Assembly: GCA_024305405.1 (NCBI GenBank)
Contig: JAKNDB010000110.1
Span: forward strand, 1,922,001 to 1,986,000
Length of the DNA: 64,000 nucleotides
Reading direction: 5' to 3'
DNA from: Dirofilaria immitis
Lineage: Eukaryota; Nematoda; Chromadorea; Rhabditida; Onchocercidae
Positions within the stretch are counted from its first letter, which is position 1; each line of letters begins with the position of its first letter. The notes under the pieces were generated by a model. That model ran no database searches, was not told the origin of the DNA, and saw nothing but the letters and a program-made list of their open reading frames with translations. Positions 20,201-35,393 of this stretch are shown here, in pieces. The translations under genes and the position numbers were made by a program.

Positions 20201-20388
20201 ATATAAATAAAGGAAAACTTATTCTCCTTTGAAATGAAACACTCAAATTCCACCAAAATTATTTCTTTTCACTTTTTCTGTTTACTTCACATATGAAAGG
20301 AAATTTAGAATTTTGATTTCAAAGAATCGATTGAAACGATTGCCCGAGAATTGATTATGATTAGGTGTTAATTCATAATCAAAAGAAT
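14297..20388. other. Intergenic between PMCA and CEPT, nothing recognised
   Basis: No supported exon on either strand. From about 18.2 kb the sequence becomes visibly less AT-rich with fewer homopolymers, continuing through the CEPT locus to about 28 kb. A 12-base match to the core of the nematode SL1 leader near 18284 is treated as chance. Confidence 0.4.
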
Positions 20389-22636
20389 TTAAAAAAACTT
20401 GTTTTTGGAAAAATTCAAAACAGAAAAACTTGCTGTGGCACAAATAAGAAGATAAAACTCGTTCAATGGCATATCGTAATACTGATTAAGCATCATCATC
20501 AAAGGTGAAAGATAGATCCAATCCCACATCGCTAATTCACTACGGCTCATGTGGGCTAATATTAATCTAAAAATTTTGCATTTTCTGAACCAATTTCTCC
20601 AAATTTTTACTTAACTAACACATATTTAAAAAGCTAGTAATGACGACCAAAGAAAAGGAAAACTATGCATTGTTTTATAGCATTTTCAATAGTTATTCCT
20701 ATAGTTTTAAAAATCTAATACATTGAGATTATAATAAAATAAACATAATTTTTTTAACTGCCATTTTTAACGTGCTCTTATGTTGGATAAATTTATTGGG
20801 TTTTTAATCCTGACTACAGTATATTGATTTGAAGGAAATTTAATAGTAATGTAAGCGCACCTCATAGTGGCTTTCGTTGATACTGCGCCAAGACATAAAA
20901 CGAACAAAGTAATATGATCATCATATACTGATGTCACTGACTTACTGTATATCATGCAAAACGGTGTTATCATCATCAGCAATGGTATCAGAGGTGATAA
21001 AACAGACGTATCCTAAAACATATTAGATCTCAGGAAAATTTGATAGAATTTAGAACCATAAAAGAAGTCCTTGATTTGAACTTACCGCGACTGTGGATCC
21101 ATTTTTCCCTACACCACCGGTGACAACATCTACGACATAATCACCAATTTGAGAAATACATACTATGGAAGCGATGGAGATAGCCACATACTTTAAACTG
21201 ATATGTAGGAACTGAAAGAAATTAGAGATCTTTGGTAAAAGAATTCAAATCGATTTTTATTGTCGACTAACCAAGAAGAAGAATTCTAAAATCACCTTTT
21301 CTGTCCAAAAACCTGTTCCAAATATAGATGTCATTAATAGGATGACTAAAATGGTCATTTGTGCCTCAGTGACGTCAAACCTGTAAAAACAGAATATTAC
21401 TTGTGACAATTTCCAAACTCCATGGAAAAAATTCAAATTCAAATTCTATTTTATTATCTTAAAAGAAACGTAATATCCTGTGCTAACCTAATAATAAATC
21501 ATATGAAAAATGAACAAAGAACTTGCTTTGCGAATTTCAAACGTCCCGTACAGTACGTGCTCCAGTGTGCGCAATAAAAAGTACAACAGATGAAACAATT
21601 ACAAACAGCACCACGTAGCGTTCTTGTCCCAATAACATTGCATAACAAATATTTAGCGTAACAAGCACTAAAATGTTCACGTGAGTATGAAATAAACTAT
21701 TAAATGAGTTGAAAGAAATGATATCAGAATCGAGGTCATCATATCCATATTCTATGGTGATAATGAATTAGGTAGCAGTTGGAGCTGTGGAGCAAATAAC
21801 GATTTGCAAATATTATATCTGAATAACAAACCTTGGGACATAGCATCACAACCGTGATCAAGTAGTTCACCTAGAGGCGAACTAGAGCCTGTGCGCCGGG
21901 CCTGTTTACCATCGGTAGCATCCAGTGTTTGGAATAAAAACACGCCAAGTGCTGCTTGAAAATATGCCCAAGATGATGCCTACAGTAATAGCGGTAATGC
22001 TTTATAAATTTGTGACGGTTCACTCACGGGTTTTTTAACGATTATACCCAATAAATTTATTAACAAAGATGACGAATGGTTTGTATATACATGGAAGCTA
22101 AACTTACAGCAATTTTTGCATCATATGAGAAACCAGCTAAGACAAGCACAGTTACAAGATTTATAAAAATCCCAACATAGTGATAACATTTGGAGCAATC
22201 CACGTAGGATAAAACTGAACCACATATTCCCAAAACCTGAAATGCACTCAGTAGTAGTAGTGATGTTCTTCAGGCTACTTGTGGCACTCCATTCACTAAT
22301 TAATTACATGTTATTGAGAAAATTCTTGGAAAAATCGTTATTGCCTTCTTCCTGTTCTCAGCTGCTTCTCTAGCTTATTAAGAATATACGTCTAAACTTC
22401 TTGAAATAACAAATTTCGGGATGAAAATCTGCTAGAGGATATTTTATAAACTTAATAAATGGATTCAAAAATGAGAATAAACTGTACCGTTTCATGCAAT
22501 ACTCATCAAGCCATGACACGTCAACTGCAGAGTACTTATGCTCTCGTAAACGTTCCATCTGAGCAATTCGAAGCTGGCAATCACCTTCCAAATAGTCTTC
22601 CCATGCATTATGCAACGACCATTTCACGTACTCCAT
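20389..22636 (-). CDS. Choline/ethanolamine phosphotransferase (CEPT family)
   Basis: Integral membrane enzyme of the ER/Golgi that moves phosphocholine or phosphoethanolamine from its CDP form to diacylglycerol, the last Kennedy-pathway step. Exons on the minus strand: 22636-22488, 22236-22108, 21979-21832, 21667-21527, 21380-21272, 21211-21086, 21012-20861, 20566-20389 (TAA). Exon 1 has the family N-terminal LREHKYSA; exon 2 has WIAPNVIT; exon 3 has the complete CDP-alcohol phosphotransferase signature DG-x2-AR-x8-G-x3-D-x3-D, starting DGKQARRTG; exon 5 has FDVTEAQ. About 376 residues after correction, close to the usual 390-415. Exon 4 ends in a GC donor (GCAAGT). Two frame breaks: T-run at 22165-22169 (one base short) and CACAC at 21564-21570. 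The start ACC-ATG-G sits just after a TTTAG acceptor. Substrate preference cannot be read from this. Confidence 0.93.
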
Positions 22637-22642
22637 GGTTCT

Positions 22643-24098
22643 CTAAATATAATTATTTAGAACACAAAAACTTTCATCGGAATTTAGATAATACAGTATT
22701 CGTATCACAAAAAAATCACTGAAATAGAAACCGGAAGAAACATTTTCAATCAGATTTATGATAAGTATGTTGAATATATGAAAGAAAATCAGTCAGAAAT
22801 AAAATTCTGAAAAAATACTTAATAATAATAAAGTTTAGTTGAAAATTTTCAAGGAAAATTATTCTGTATAGATATACTTAAAAATAAACAATGAAATGCA
22901 GATGAACTTCGTATTTGTGCTAGAAAAATGGGAAACGACAAAAAGGACGAGGTGTCATACAAAATATACAATATTGGTCATAATTTGTTTCGGTGGATAA
23001 TAAAAATGGTTTGCAACAAGTTTGGGGAAGTGAAATCACTAAGACTATTAAGCAACTTTTACTAGAACAGATGCCGAACAGCAACTGGACATAAAGCAAT
23101 ATAGAAAAGAGTTAAGTGATAATCAAAGAGAAAAAATAGAGAATAAATGGCTAAATCAAAATTGAAAAATGGACACGATGATACGCTAATACTTATGGAG
23201 CTAGACTATTGCTTCTCAGAAAAACACAAGTGCATGACTTCTACATTTGCAGAAACCACTACCCTATTCTGCATCATTTATTTCCTCAGTACAACAAAGT
23301 ATTAGTAAATTGGATGACTATGCTTTAGAAACATAAACATAAACAAACACCTTTTGCTTTTGGTGAAGACATTAGTGAAATAGAGACGTCATGGTAACCT
23401 TTGAATTTCTAGAGAAGCAATAAAGTATAGCGTTTTCTCACAAAAACAACAAACCTGAAACTATGAAAACTTTGTATTATCAACAGATTCTGCGGATTAA
23501 TGAGTAAAACAGATTAATCAAATAACAAGAATAGAAGTTTTAACAGGTATATTAAAGGCAACTACTTAAATAACATAATGGAAATTATGGGCAACATCCG
23601 TGCGAGTAAATATATAATGCTTCCTGCATATGTTCCTATTCTATTATGAAGAAATAATTAGCAGCCTTGTTTGCTGATTGCGTAATAAATTTAAATTGTA
23701 AATATTTGTTTATTTTATTAGAACTGCTTCTTAGAATTTAATAAGATTTACATCATGAACAAAGTAAAATTAAACTTCAAGTTGATGAAAAGATATGAGA
23801 TAATAACTGAGAATTACTAAGCAGCTAAAAAGCAAAAAGAAAAAAGGAAATTTCATACAGATGAATACCCACTCGCAAACAGTTTGAAATCAACACAGTG
23901 CTTTGCACTACTTAATTAAAGATTAGATAACAATGCTCGAAGCAGAAATTTGTCTTTCAGGTCTCATTTTCTGTGGGTTGTTTTTCATTTCTTCTGTTTG
24001 TCAGAGCAATTCCTTTGCCTAAATGTTATCGCTCGGGAAATTCAGTTTTTCAAAACGAGCATAACTTTAATGATCGCCAGTTAATTTTAAGGTCCTGG
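22643..24098. other. Upstream of CEPT, nothing recognised
   Basis: About 1.4 kb between the first CEPT coding exon and the next exon-like sequence. It could be intergenic, or an intron if CEPT has a longer N-terminus. No convincing exon is seen. Confidence 0.35.
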
Positions 24099-24279
24099 CT
24101 AACCATTTGGTTTGAATGACTCGTAAGTATCATCCGGCGGTTGTTCCCTTTTTGCAAAGTAACTTTCTCTAGCACGATTGAAGAACCAGGCTGCAAGCTT
24201 CACATAGATAAAATTATGAAAAAACTTGAGATGAAGAAATGCAAAAACTGCAGTTACAAAAAGCACTTGTTCAAAATGT
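24099..24279 (-). CDS. Candidate terminal exon of an unrecognised small membrane protein
   Basis: Minus-strand frame open for 59 codons to a TAG at 24101-24099. It has a hydrophobic stretch (VLFVTAVFAFLHLKFF onward, about 20-28 residues, a likely membrane segment) followed by a polar tail ending QPPDDTYESFKPNG. This order and composition look like a real protein end, unlike the low-complexity frames elsewhere. An AG acceptor (ACAAG) lies at its 5' edge with first-base phase 2. I do not recognise the family. A possible preceding mini-exon with an ATG lies at about 24367-24312 (TTTTAG acceptor, GTAAAA donor), but its phase does not join without an indel. A later acceptor at 24198 is also possible. 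Confidence 0.35.
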
Positions 24280-24494
24280 CTTGTAAGACTATTTAATCAA
24301 GCGAATTTTACCTGTTCATTACCGCTTTTTTCATTGTAATTTTTGGAAGAATTCATTCCGCTAAAATAAAATTTACATCCCCAATTTTGATTTCATTTTC
24401 GATTTAAGGTGATTTATCCACTATAAAGATTAATTTCCATCTTTTAACGGAATCAGAATAGTTAATCAAGTACCAATTCGAAAAACGGAGTTTT

Positions 24495-24520
24495 CCTCTC
24501 TTCTCTCTCTCTCTCTCTCT
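24495..24520. repeat. (CT)n pyrimidine microsatellite
   Basis: About ten CT units, followed by CCTCCTCCCTCCCACAG on the plus strand. The tail resembles a strong 3' splice site but no plus-strand exon follows. Confidence 0.85.
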
Positions 24521-25458
24521 GCCTCCTCCCTCCCACAGGAAATAATAACATGCAAAAGTAAAGCAGAATTGGAATCAAAAGCAATAATGGAATATTCATA
24601 ACTGATGACAAACATTTGTATAGTCAACTGTTAATTTCCTGAACAAACAAATGAATAGATGCATAGCAGCCCGCAGGGAAAACATTATTACCCAAGTACA
24701 GAAACAGTTAAAGCCACCGTTCAAGAGCAAAACATGAGACTAGACAACGTTAAATTTTACATTTAACTGTTAAGTAGTGGTAAATCTTCAAAAATTTTTG
24801 TTAATTGCGCTGTCCAAATTTTGCACTTCTATATGAACCCTGTTTATAAATACTTATTTCAAGTATTTCATCGAGATGCAAAATCAATAAAAAGCAAAAA
24901 CATTATAACATAATGGAAATTTTCTAAAAAGCTTTAAGAAAAATAAGACATTGCGCCATGAGTTATCGAAATTGACTCCGAACAAAGGAGTGATTTAATC
25001 TTGCAATCAGAGCAATTTGAGATGTAACAAAAATGCGCTATGATTTTACAAAATCATAATGAAGTGAGCAAAGAACGCTCTATCATCATTGATTCAATGT
25101 CACTGTTAAATCATATAGGATCTTACATCAGCTACAGAGACAATCGCATCAGTGTTCTTTATTTACTCCATACAGTTTTGTTTCGCAAGTTATTGTGGGA
25201 GAATGAAACTGTTGATTTCTCTATGTCATCATCTCTCTAGCTGAATCATTTCAAAATGATGTACTATGATAGGAACCATAGAAGTTCAAATCATGAACAA
25301 ATTTTGGTCCAAATTTCTGCAAAAAAATCATACTCCTTATTCATACTTTCCAACTCCACCACTTTGTTAATGCTGTGATAAGATAAAAGAGAATAAAGAG
25401 AACAATAGGAAGTGACATGCAAAAAAGAGTAATGCTGAATTATACACAAGCAATATAC

Positions 25459-26499
25459 CTTAAAGCGTGCACGACAGGAGTATTTGCTCACGAAACTTCG
25501 GGAGTTTCTTACACCATAGCGACGTTCAAACTCACGTGATAAATGCCGTGATGTTGGCCGTACCCAACCATAACTCCGTTCTTCACCATTCATCAAACCC
25601 TTAAATGTTGAACCACCCTTAACTTTATATGATACAACTACGTTCATAAAACACACAAATTCAATCACTGATTAATAAACCTATGTACTACATTGAAAAA
25701 AAAATGGAATTGGAAAGTTACAGGATTTTTACAAACTTCATGAAATACATTTGAGAAAACACTAAACGACAGTAACTGAAACAGAATTTTCAATGAACTT
25801 TGACAAGAAAGAAAAAGCAGAGCAAATATCGGACAATCAGTTATGTAGTAAAATTACTAAACATTGTATTTTCAACTTTTTAATCGATTTTTTGACGCAT
25901 ACAAAAGCCCTTAAACTTGCACTGCAAACTTCATGCATAAAACATCAACAGTGTTTATTTCGTTATGGTAAAGATCAGAATATTACAAACACAAATAAAA
26001 AGTGATCTTTGGGATGACTTAACAAGTGAGGACACAAATATGCACAAACGAACGTTCAAACAGAAGAAATTGAATGATATCAACAAAATAATCAATTACA
26101 CATTATAGAAATTTCTGACATACAACTAATGGTCGGCCGCACAGCATGTTTGAAATCATAACCAATTCTCAGAAGGTTTAATATACGTAAATATCAATCT
26201 ATTTCACTTTATGTTTCATGATAAAGATCAGAAGGAATCTACCGGTTAAAATATAAGATTTTAATATAAGAATCTCCGAAAACAGTTATTCAGTAACCTC
26301 CAATATGCTCTAACGGACATCATACTACGGAAAGAAGAGAATTATGATCTTTAGCAGTCACCATTATAAAGATAAACCGTATTTTTGAGAGAAATGAGAG
26401 CTTTGTACTTATACAGTGAATGTGAGGGTGAAACAAGATAACTTTACCTGTGCATGGTCGACGGAGGTCAAGAACGGAGGCGCTCGACGTGACCTTCCA
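25459..26499 (-). CDS. Candidate exons of an unrecognised gene
   Basis: Two minus-strand segments stand out as less AT-rich than their surroundings and have splice signals. Segment A is 26499-26448: acceptor ATATCAG, donor GTAAAG, 52 bases, open as WKVTSSASVLDLRRPCT. Segment B is 25622-25459: acceptor ATAAAG, donor GTATAT, 54 codons, Arg/Ser-rich with ERSYGWVRPTSRH. A's exit phase and B's entry phase agree, giving a continuous frame, which supports the join. B could instead begin at an ATG at 25647. They may precede the terminal exon at 24099-24279, but B ends in phase 0 and that exon needs phase 2, so an unseen exon or an indel would be needed. No family recognised. Confidence 0.35.
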
Positions 26500-28838
26500 C
26501 TGATATTCATAACTAATCTGTAAAGCTATTCTAATCAGTTTTTTCTTTTCTTTCATCACGGTTAACAATAAGCACGGAAATAAATTCGGATATTATGTAT
26601 ATATAGCTCACACTTCCTCTCTAACAGACATTTTCTTTAACTCAGAACAGTTTACAAGGGCTTTAATGATTGATTAAAAGCTGCAGTGAAAAGGTCAACA
26701 TCACCTGGAAAATATAGGGAAGGGAAGAAAGAAAACCTTTCATTCAGTATATCTCCAAAACTTGCAGGAGTTTGCTAATGATAAATCCAATCTCTCTCCG
26801 CACAGAGATTTGCTATCAAGGCTTCGTCTCCTTCCACCATATTATTCGGTATTGGCATGCCTCAGATCCGAGGAATATCTTCTAATTGCTCGTTCCGAAG
26901 GCAAACTCCGAAATGACTCATGCAAAGACTACATATTCCGAAAACAAATGCAAACAACTATTCTACAAACCCAAAAGTTATAATTTACTGACTAATGATT
27001 CTTAAAGGAAGCCTACAATTTTCCTTAACGATCGGATAAATATTATCTATCACTGCTTCATCACTCATCCATAACTATTGCTTGCAACTTTTCTTTTTCT
27101 TGAAATATCATATATCATATCTTTCTTATCATTCGCTGTTTTTTCATTCTTGCACTAACACTTTTACGTTGCTTCCACTGCATACTGTGATCATTATAAT
27201 TGGAGAGTTGATTAATTCTCTAATTACTATTCACTCTCTTCCCTAACATTCCAACTCCTATTTAACTTCCTAATTTTCCTCTTTATACACCACATTTCCC
27301 ATCCATCAAATGCAATGGAAAGCAACAAACTGCCACAACACCCCCACGTACCGAACAGTTCAAATGGCCAACAGAAAAAACATTTTCAGCAGAAAACAAT
27401 AATCAGTCTCTACAGATAATAGAATATTTTACACGGCTCAGAGCTCTATTATTTAAGACACAACGAAAATTGTCTGTCCTGAACGATAAGATGACAAAAC
27501 AATAGATACATTGAATGGATGCAGTGGTGTTTGTGTATATTTGGCATAGTAAATTCTGAAAACTCTGGATGAAAGGACTATGTATTCAGATTGTCAATTA
27601 TTAGATTTGCAGTAAATCTAGAGGATGAGTCATATTGGAAAGTTCTTTTTATTGATTGATATATGATGACAGAAATGCTGAGACTGAATAATATCGAATA
27701 AGTGAAGGAATCTAACCTAAATAAGATCTGTTCATAGGCTAGTTAATATAGTCGAAAGTTTTGAAAGCAAAACTAATCACGAGAATCAAAGTTTCGGATA
27801 CTTCATTAAAACGAATAAATTTGATACAGTGAAAGTTCTAATTTGAATACACGAATTATAGAAAAATAAACTGTACAATTCTTCTAAGAATCAGTATAAA
27901 AATTGACAAGCATAGTTTTTATCTCATATTTAATAACAAAATTTTTGAAGTTCAGAGCATTTTATTCCACGTTAAACGGGAACTGACCTGACTGACTTCT
28001 AAATGAACGCGATTGACGATGAGAGAAAGAATGGAAATAAAATTTCGCTACTTCTGCTGTACAGTAGCTGTCTGATCCGGTTGGAAAAACCGGTTTCTTC
28101 ATATCATTCCCTGACGATCAATGATATTTCCATTGTTGTTAATTGCATAGCTTATCTCTTACATTTTAAAAAATTTCTGCAAAAACTGTCCGAAAAGCAT
28201 GTTTAGTGAATTGCTCATTGCTAAATGCATACCTTATTTATTCGATTCAGGAAAACTTGGTACCATTCAAACAAAAAAAAATGCAGTAGTGCAGAAAACG
28301 ATAACCACTGCAACTTTCGCAGTACTATTCGGACGAAACACGTGATATACGTGATGATATTAGAGAAAATTCAGAACAGTCATTTTATATTGGATGATAA
28401 ACTGCCCAATTTCAAATTGGAAAGAGAAAATATTTTTGAATTTATCACAACTTTTTTTCTTTTCTCTATACTATTTTTTTCTGTTCTTTTTTCTCTCGAG
28501 AAAAAATTAAATTTCAGATGATGAAAGTTTTCTTCAAGATGGCGTACGCTACATAATATATCAATCAATGTCAATCGTTGAACATTAAGTAGATATATAT
28601 TACGTAAATCGTTATGTACACAGTGTTTTTGGAAAAGATGAAATAAGGAAAAAACTTTTTCCCTTTGTACACAATTTAAAAGATGAAGCATATGTTTTCC
28701 AAAAAAAAAAACACATTTGCCGATATCAAAATTTTTCACTTTTTCAGGTTTAATCACACAAAATTTTTTTATTTTTTTTCTGAAAAAGACCAGTAGTTGT
28801 TAAGTTTTTGTTTGAAGAAAATTTTTGCACATCAACTA
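26500..28838. other. Between the unassigned gene and the kinase
   Basis: Mostly non-coding by eye. One less AT-rich segment (about 26766-26983) is open on the plus strand for 72 codons after a CTTGCAG acceptor-like site and closes with TAA; the minus strand also has shorter open frames there. Immediately 3' of the kinase stop (28380-28757) a 125-codon minus frame exists but opens at GTG and is Lys/Phe/Asn-rich, as expected of AT-rich 3' flank. Confidence 0.4.
26766..26983 (+). CDS. Possible exon, unknown
   Basis: Plus-strand reading from a CTTGCAG acceptor-like site to TAA, 72 codons, including LLSRLRLLPPYYS and YLLIARSEGK. Composition is closer to the local coding exons than to the flanks. 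No partner exon, start codon or family was found, and the opposite strand is partly open as well, so strand and reality are both uncertain. Confidence 0.2.
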
Positions 28839-31564
<2,726 letters not shown>

Positions 31565-31567
<3 letters not shown>

Positions 31568-31580
31568 CCTGAAAAATTTA
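31565..31580 (-). promoter_or_regulatory. Probable spliced-leader acceptor at kinase start
   Basis: The minus strand reads AAATTTTTCAG, G, then ATG. The acceptor matches the nematode TTTTCAG consensus and leaves a one-base 5' leader, the classic arrangement for SL1 trans-splicing. A 5'-UTR cis-intron is the alternative. Confidence 0.55.
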
Positions 31581-34500
31581 CTGATCCCTGAAATAAAAAT
31601 TCAACCAAACGTGCGTGAAAAATAATTTGCCGTTAACTCTCATGAAGCGCACTTTCCCCAACTGTATATTGCTGATAACTAAATGTAGTTGAATAACTGC
31701 TACGTGTTAACATTGAAATTTAATTAAAATTCTTAAATTTTAAATTAAGAAAAAACGATTGCAAAGTGATCTTCGAGAATCACACTATTTGTTTAATGTA
31801 ATATTTTTGCTATTTGAATAGAAGCAAAAAGAATGAATTTTGATGAACAAAAAAGAGAAAAAAATAGAAAAGTGATAGCTTAATGTATCATACGCATAGC
31901 AATTCCACTGCAAGCTATTGAATTTATAAATGGTAAAAAAACTTTTTGCTAATAATTCATTTTAGGAATCACTTACGTCCATCTATTCTTACTTAAATTT
32001 ATATTTTATATATCTATAAACCATGCATAGAACTCTCGAATTCGCATGTATGATTGCTTATTTTATAGATAATTGAAAAGATCGCTAAAGATTTTTACTT
32101 AAGTAATTGGAAAATTCTCAACTTTTTATAAAAGATATATGAAAAAAAAACTTTGAATTAACAAATATTAATCTTATGGCAAAATCAAATCTTCAAAACT
32201 TATTTTCATAACCAATAATTGTGGATGATTTAGCATAAAGGAAAGAATATTTCATATATTATGATGATATAATGTAATTATAACTACATATGAGAAATTT
32301 TACGCACTGTAACATTAGTCAGAATGCTTTTAAAATTTCCCAATTAACAAATTTAAGCAAATTGGAGAAAATGATGATGAATTTAGAAAATAATAGAGTA
32401 AAAATTTTTCTAAAAAAGGGCAAAAATGAATCAGTAAAAATTCGAAATTATAATCATGAAATGGAAAATGATTTGAAGACGAATAGCTATGTAGAGGATA
32501 GGAGGTCAAAGGTACTGTAAAAATATAGTGATTTTTTTGATGAAAATGATATGGTTAAAAAATAAGCAAAAATTTAAATTTAAAATTCAAATTTCAAAGT
32601 GAAATATCGCAGAATATGAAAAAACGAAACTCTACACTTCCTATTGTTTTATTTCGTTTACTTCATTATGACCTTCTTATTTTTTAAATTTTAAGCTAAT
32701 TCGGTTTTTAATGTTTAGAAATGCATCGTATTTCTCGAAAGGATTCTCACATTTCTAATTTAAATTGGAAATTTATAAATCATACTAAAAATCCAACCAA
32801 CGATGATTTGTTCAGCTTACTTCGTATCAATAACAAATAGCAAAGTACAAGATGTAACAGTAGATGCTCCTAAATTTTCATCACCAAAAAGACTCGAGAT
32901 TTTGTAAAATTTGAAAAATTTTTAAAATCTTCAATTATTACAAGTAGCAATAGCATTTTGATTTCGGTGGGCAAATAAGTGAAATGATGAGAAGAAAATG
33001 AATGCGAAGAAGTCTTAATGGAAAGAAGTGCATATGAAAGAACAATCGTCTAAAAAAAAGAATCTCAAAGACAGAGATTTACATCTCACTATTAGTTCAT
33101 AGAATGTGTTCATTCAAATATATATAATTATATAAACCTTTCATTGAATCAACAAATTCTTTCAAAATAAAAAAATGCATAAAAGACTGAAAATACGGAC
33201 TCGTAAAAAAAGGTAATAAATAAACAAAAAATTTTGAAAAAGTTTGTATGGATGACTTGTAATATTAGATAATTTTATAAGAATTAAAAATAACAGCAAA
33301 TTTTTCACTTGAAAATTTCTATTTCAGCACAATATATATAAACATATACAAACGCCGAAAGATATCAAATCACTAATCATTTAATTAATTTTCCTTTATA
33401 TAATAATTTGTAAATTTAAACTGAGAGCAATTACTCTAAAGTTTACAAATTCAAAAAAGATGATAATAGATTAAAATTAAAAAAAAATCACTGTTTCGGT
33501 TCCTTACAAGGTTAGACTAATATTTTGATATGAATGTTATCAAATAAATTTGTAGTGTGAAAAGTTTGAGATAAATGCAGTTGATTGATAAGAATGAAAT
33601 ACAAGTACAATGAGTAAATTTAAATAATCATTATGCAAATTAAAATTTGAAAGTAAATATTTCTAGGAGAAGAAGGTTGTAATGAAAGAAACATTTTGCA
33701 TTGAAGCATACAAAATAGAAAATGGCTTGTTAATTAATGAATCATCAAATTATGACACTATCTCATTAGTGGAGCAATGAACTTATATGGACATTTTTGT
33801 TTTACCATTTGCCTCATATGTATTACCTTCTGATTAATCATTAGGGATTGATAATATTCTAAACAAATAAATGAAAATAAATAGTTCGATGTCCGCCAAG
33901 ATTTTACTTCACCTTTTTTTTTTCATTTCTTTAGCATTAATCAAGCCTAGCTATAAATTTTGGGAGAAAAATGAAAAATATTGAAATATTCAGAACAAAA
34001 ACATTAAAATATTCAAAATAAAATTTTTTTGAGGGAGAAAATAAGATAGAGAGTAAAATTTCAACATTTTTATTCACAAAAGAAATATCAAAATAGAAGA
34101 ATGAAATAATGATTAGACACTGATATGATAAGTTTTCCGTAAAATTAGTTCCATTCCAGCGTAATATTCTTTGACTTATGAATCATTTTGGTTTAACTAA
34201 AATTATTATTTATAAACATTAGTATTAAAATGCAGAATAGAATTAATTGTGGCAATAGGTAACATATAGCGCAAGAAGGAAAAGATGACAAGTTGGTAAA
34301 TGATGGAGGAAGAAGGGTGTGAGATAGCTGGAAAGATGGGATGCTGATGAATTTCTTCAAAAAGAAGTGAAAAATAAAAAGATAGCAAAACTCTTTTAAT
34401 TGTGACATATGAACTGGAAACATTGATAATATATTGAAATAAAACTTGAAAATTAACAAAAATTGGAAAATGAAAGAAGTTGAAATGTAAGATTGGGATC

Positions 34501-35349
34501 AACAAATTATGACTTTTTCCTTTTTCTTTTCTTCCATTACCTCAAAAAAAACTGGTCCATAACGAATGATTGTTATGACAATAATAATAATGGTAAATAA
34601 ATTAGTATGAAAGTTGACAATATTCAAAGTTTACATAATTTTTCCTTTTCATGCAATATTTAATGGAAATAATTAAAATCACTTCAATTAAATTTAAAAT
34701 TTTATTTTCTAATAACTTTTTGTGCATTCTCGGATGGAACAAATAAACTCTATCTTAATATTTTTAAGTATTCAATTAAAATTATTGTAAAATTTTAGTT
34801 CATGAAAGATAAATGAATAAATGAACGATGACGCATGCACTTATATCTCCACTTTTATGAGCAACTTTTCGTCAAATGACCTATTCATCCATATAGTTAT
34901 GTTTACTTTCAAAGTATCAATAAAAATCGTAAAAGACGAAAAATAATATTTTATACATAAATTTGATCACAATAAAGAGAGGAAGAGAGAGGGATAAGGA
35001 GACAGTGAGAGAGAAAGGAAAAAGCACTTTACTTTAAAAGTTTAAATTCAAAAATTTCGATAACATTTACTGAAATAGTAATTTTGTGGTTAACCAAATC
35101 AATTGATTTGTAAGGAAGCAAGGATATACAAAGTGAATTTAAAGCTTCGATGAGACAGGTGTAAAAAAAAGCAAAGAAATTTGAAAGGATGGAAGACGAA
35201 TAAATATAAATTTTGTTTGCTTAAGTAAATGTGAAGTATCTCTCTCTCCTTTATCCTTCCTCCTCTTTATTTCACCTTTTCTCTCTTTCAGTGAGTGGAC
35301 TTTTTCATTTATTTGAATAAAAAATTTTTTTTTGACAGTGCATTATATT
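31581..35349. other. Gene-poor stretch, nothing recognised
   Basis: The first part lies upstream of the kinase and should contain its promoter, but no element is recognisable. The rest is AT-rich with homopolymers. Two overlapping minus-strand open frames at 34193-34505 lie opposite a purine-rich tract and are composition artefacts. Confidence 0.4.
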
Positions 35350-35393
35350 CAGTACATTTTCTCGAAATACATTTAGTACATTTTCTCGAAATC
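35350..35393. repeat. Tandem duplication, 24 bp unit
   Basis: AGTACATTTTCTCGAAAT occurs at 35351-35368 and again at 35375-35392, separated by six bases. A simple recent tandem duplication in non-coding DNA. Confidence 0.85.

Noticed and set aside
28380..28757. 125-codon minus-strand open frame just downstream of the kinase stop, possible operon partner
   Set aside because: It opens at GTG rather than ATG, is rich in Lys, Phe and Asn runs from A/T homopolymers, and has no acceptor or recognisable domain. Most likely 3' flank.
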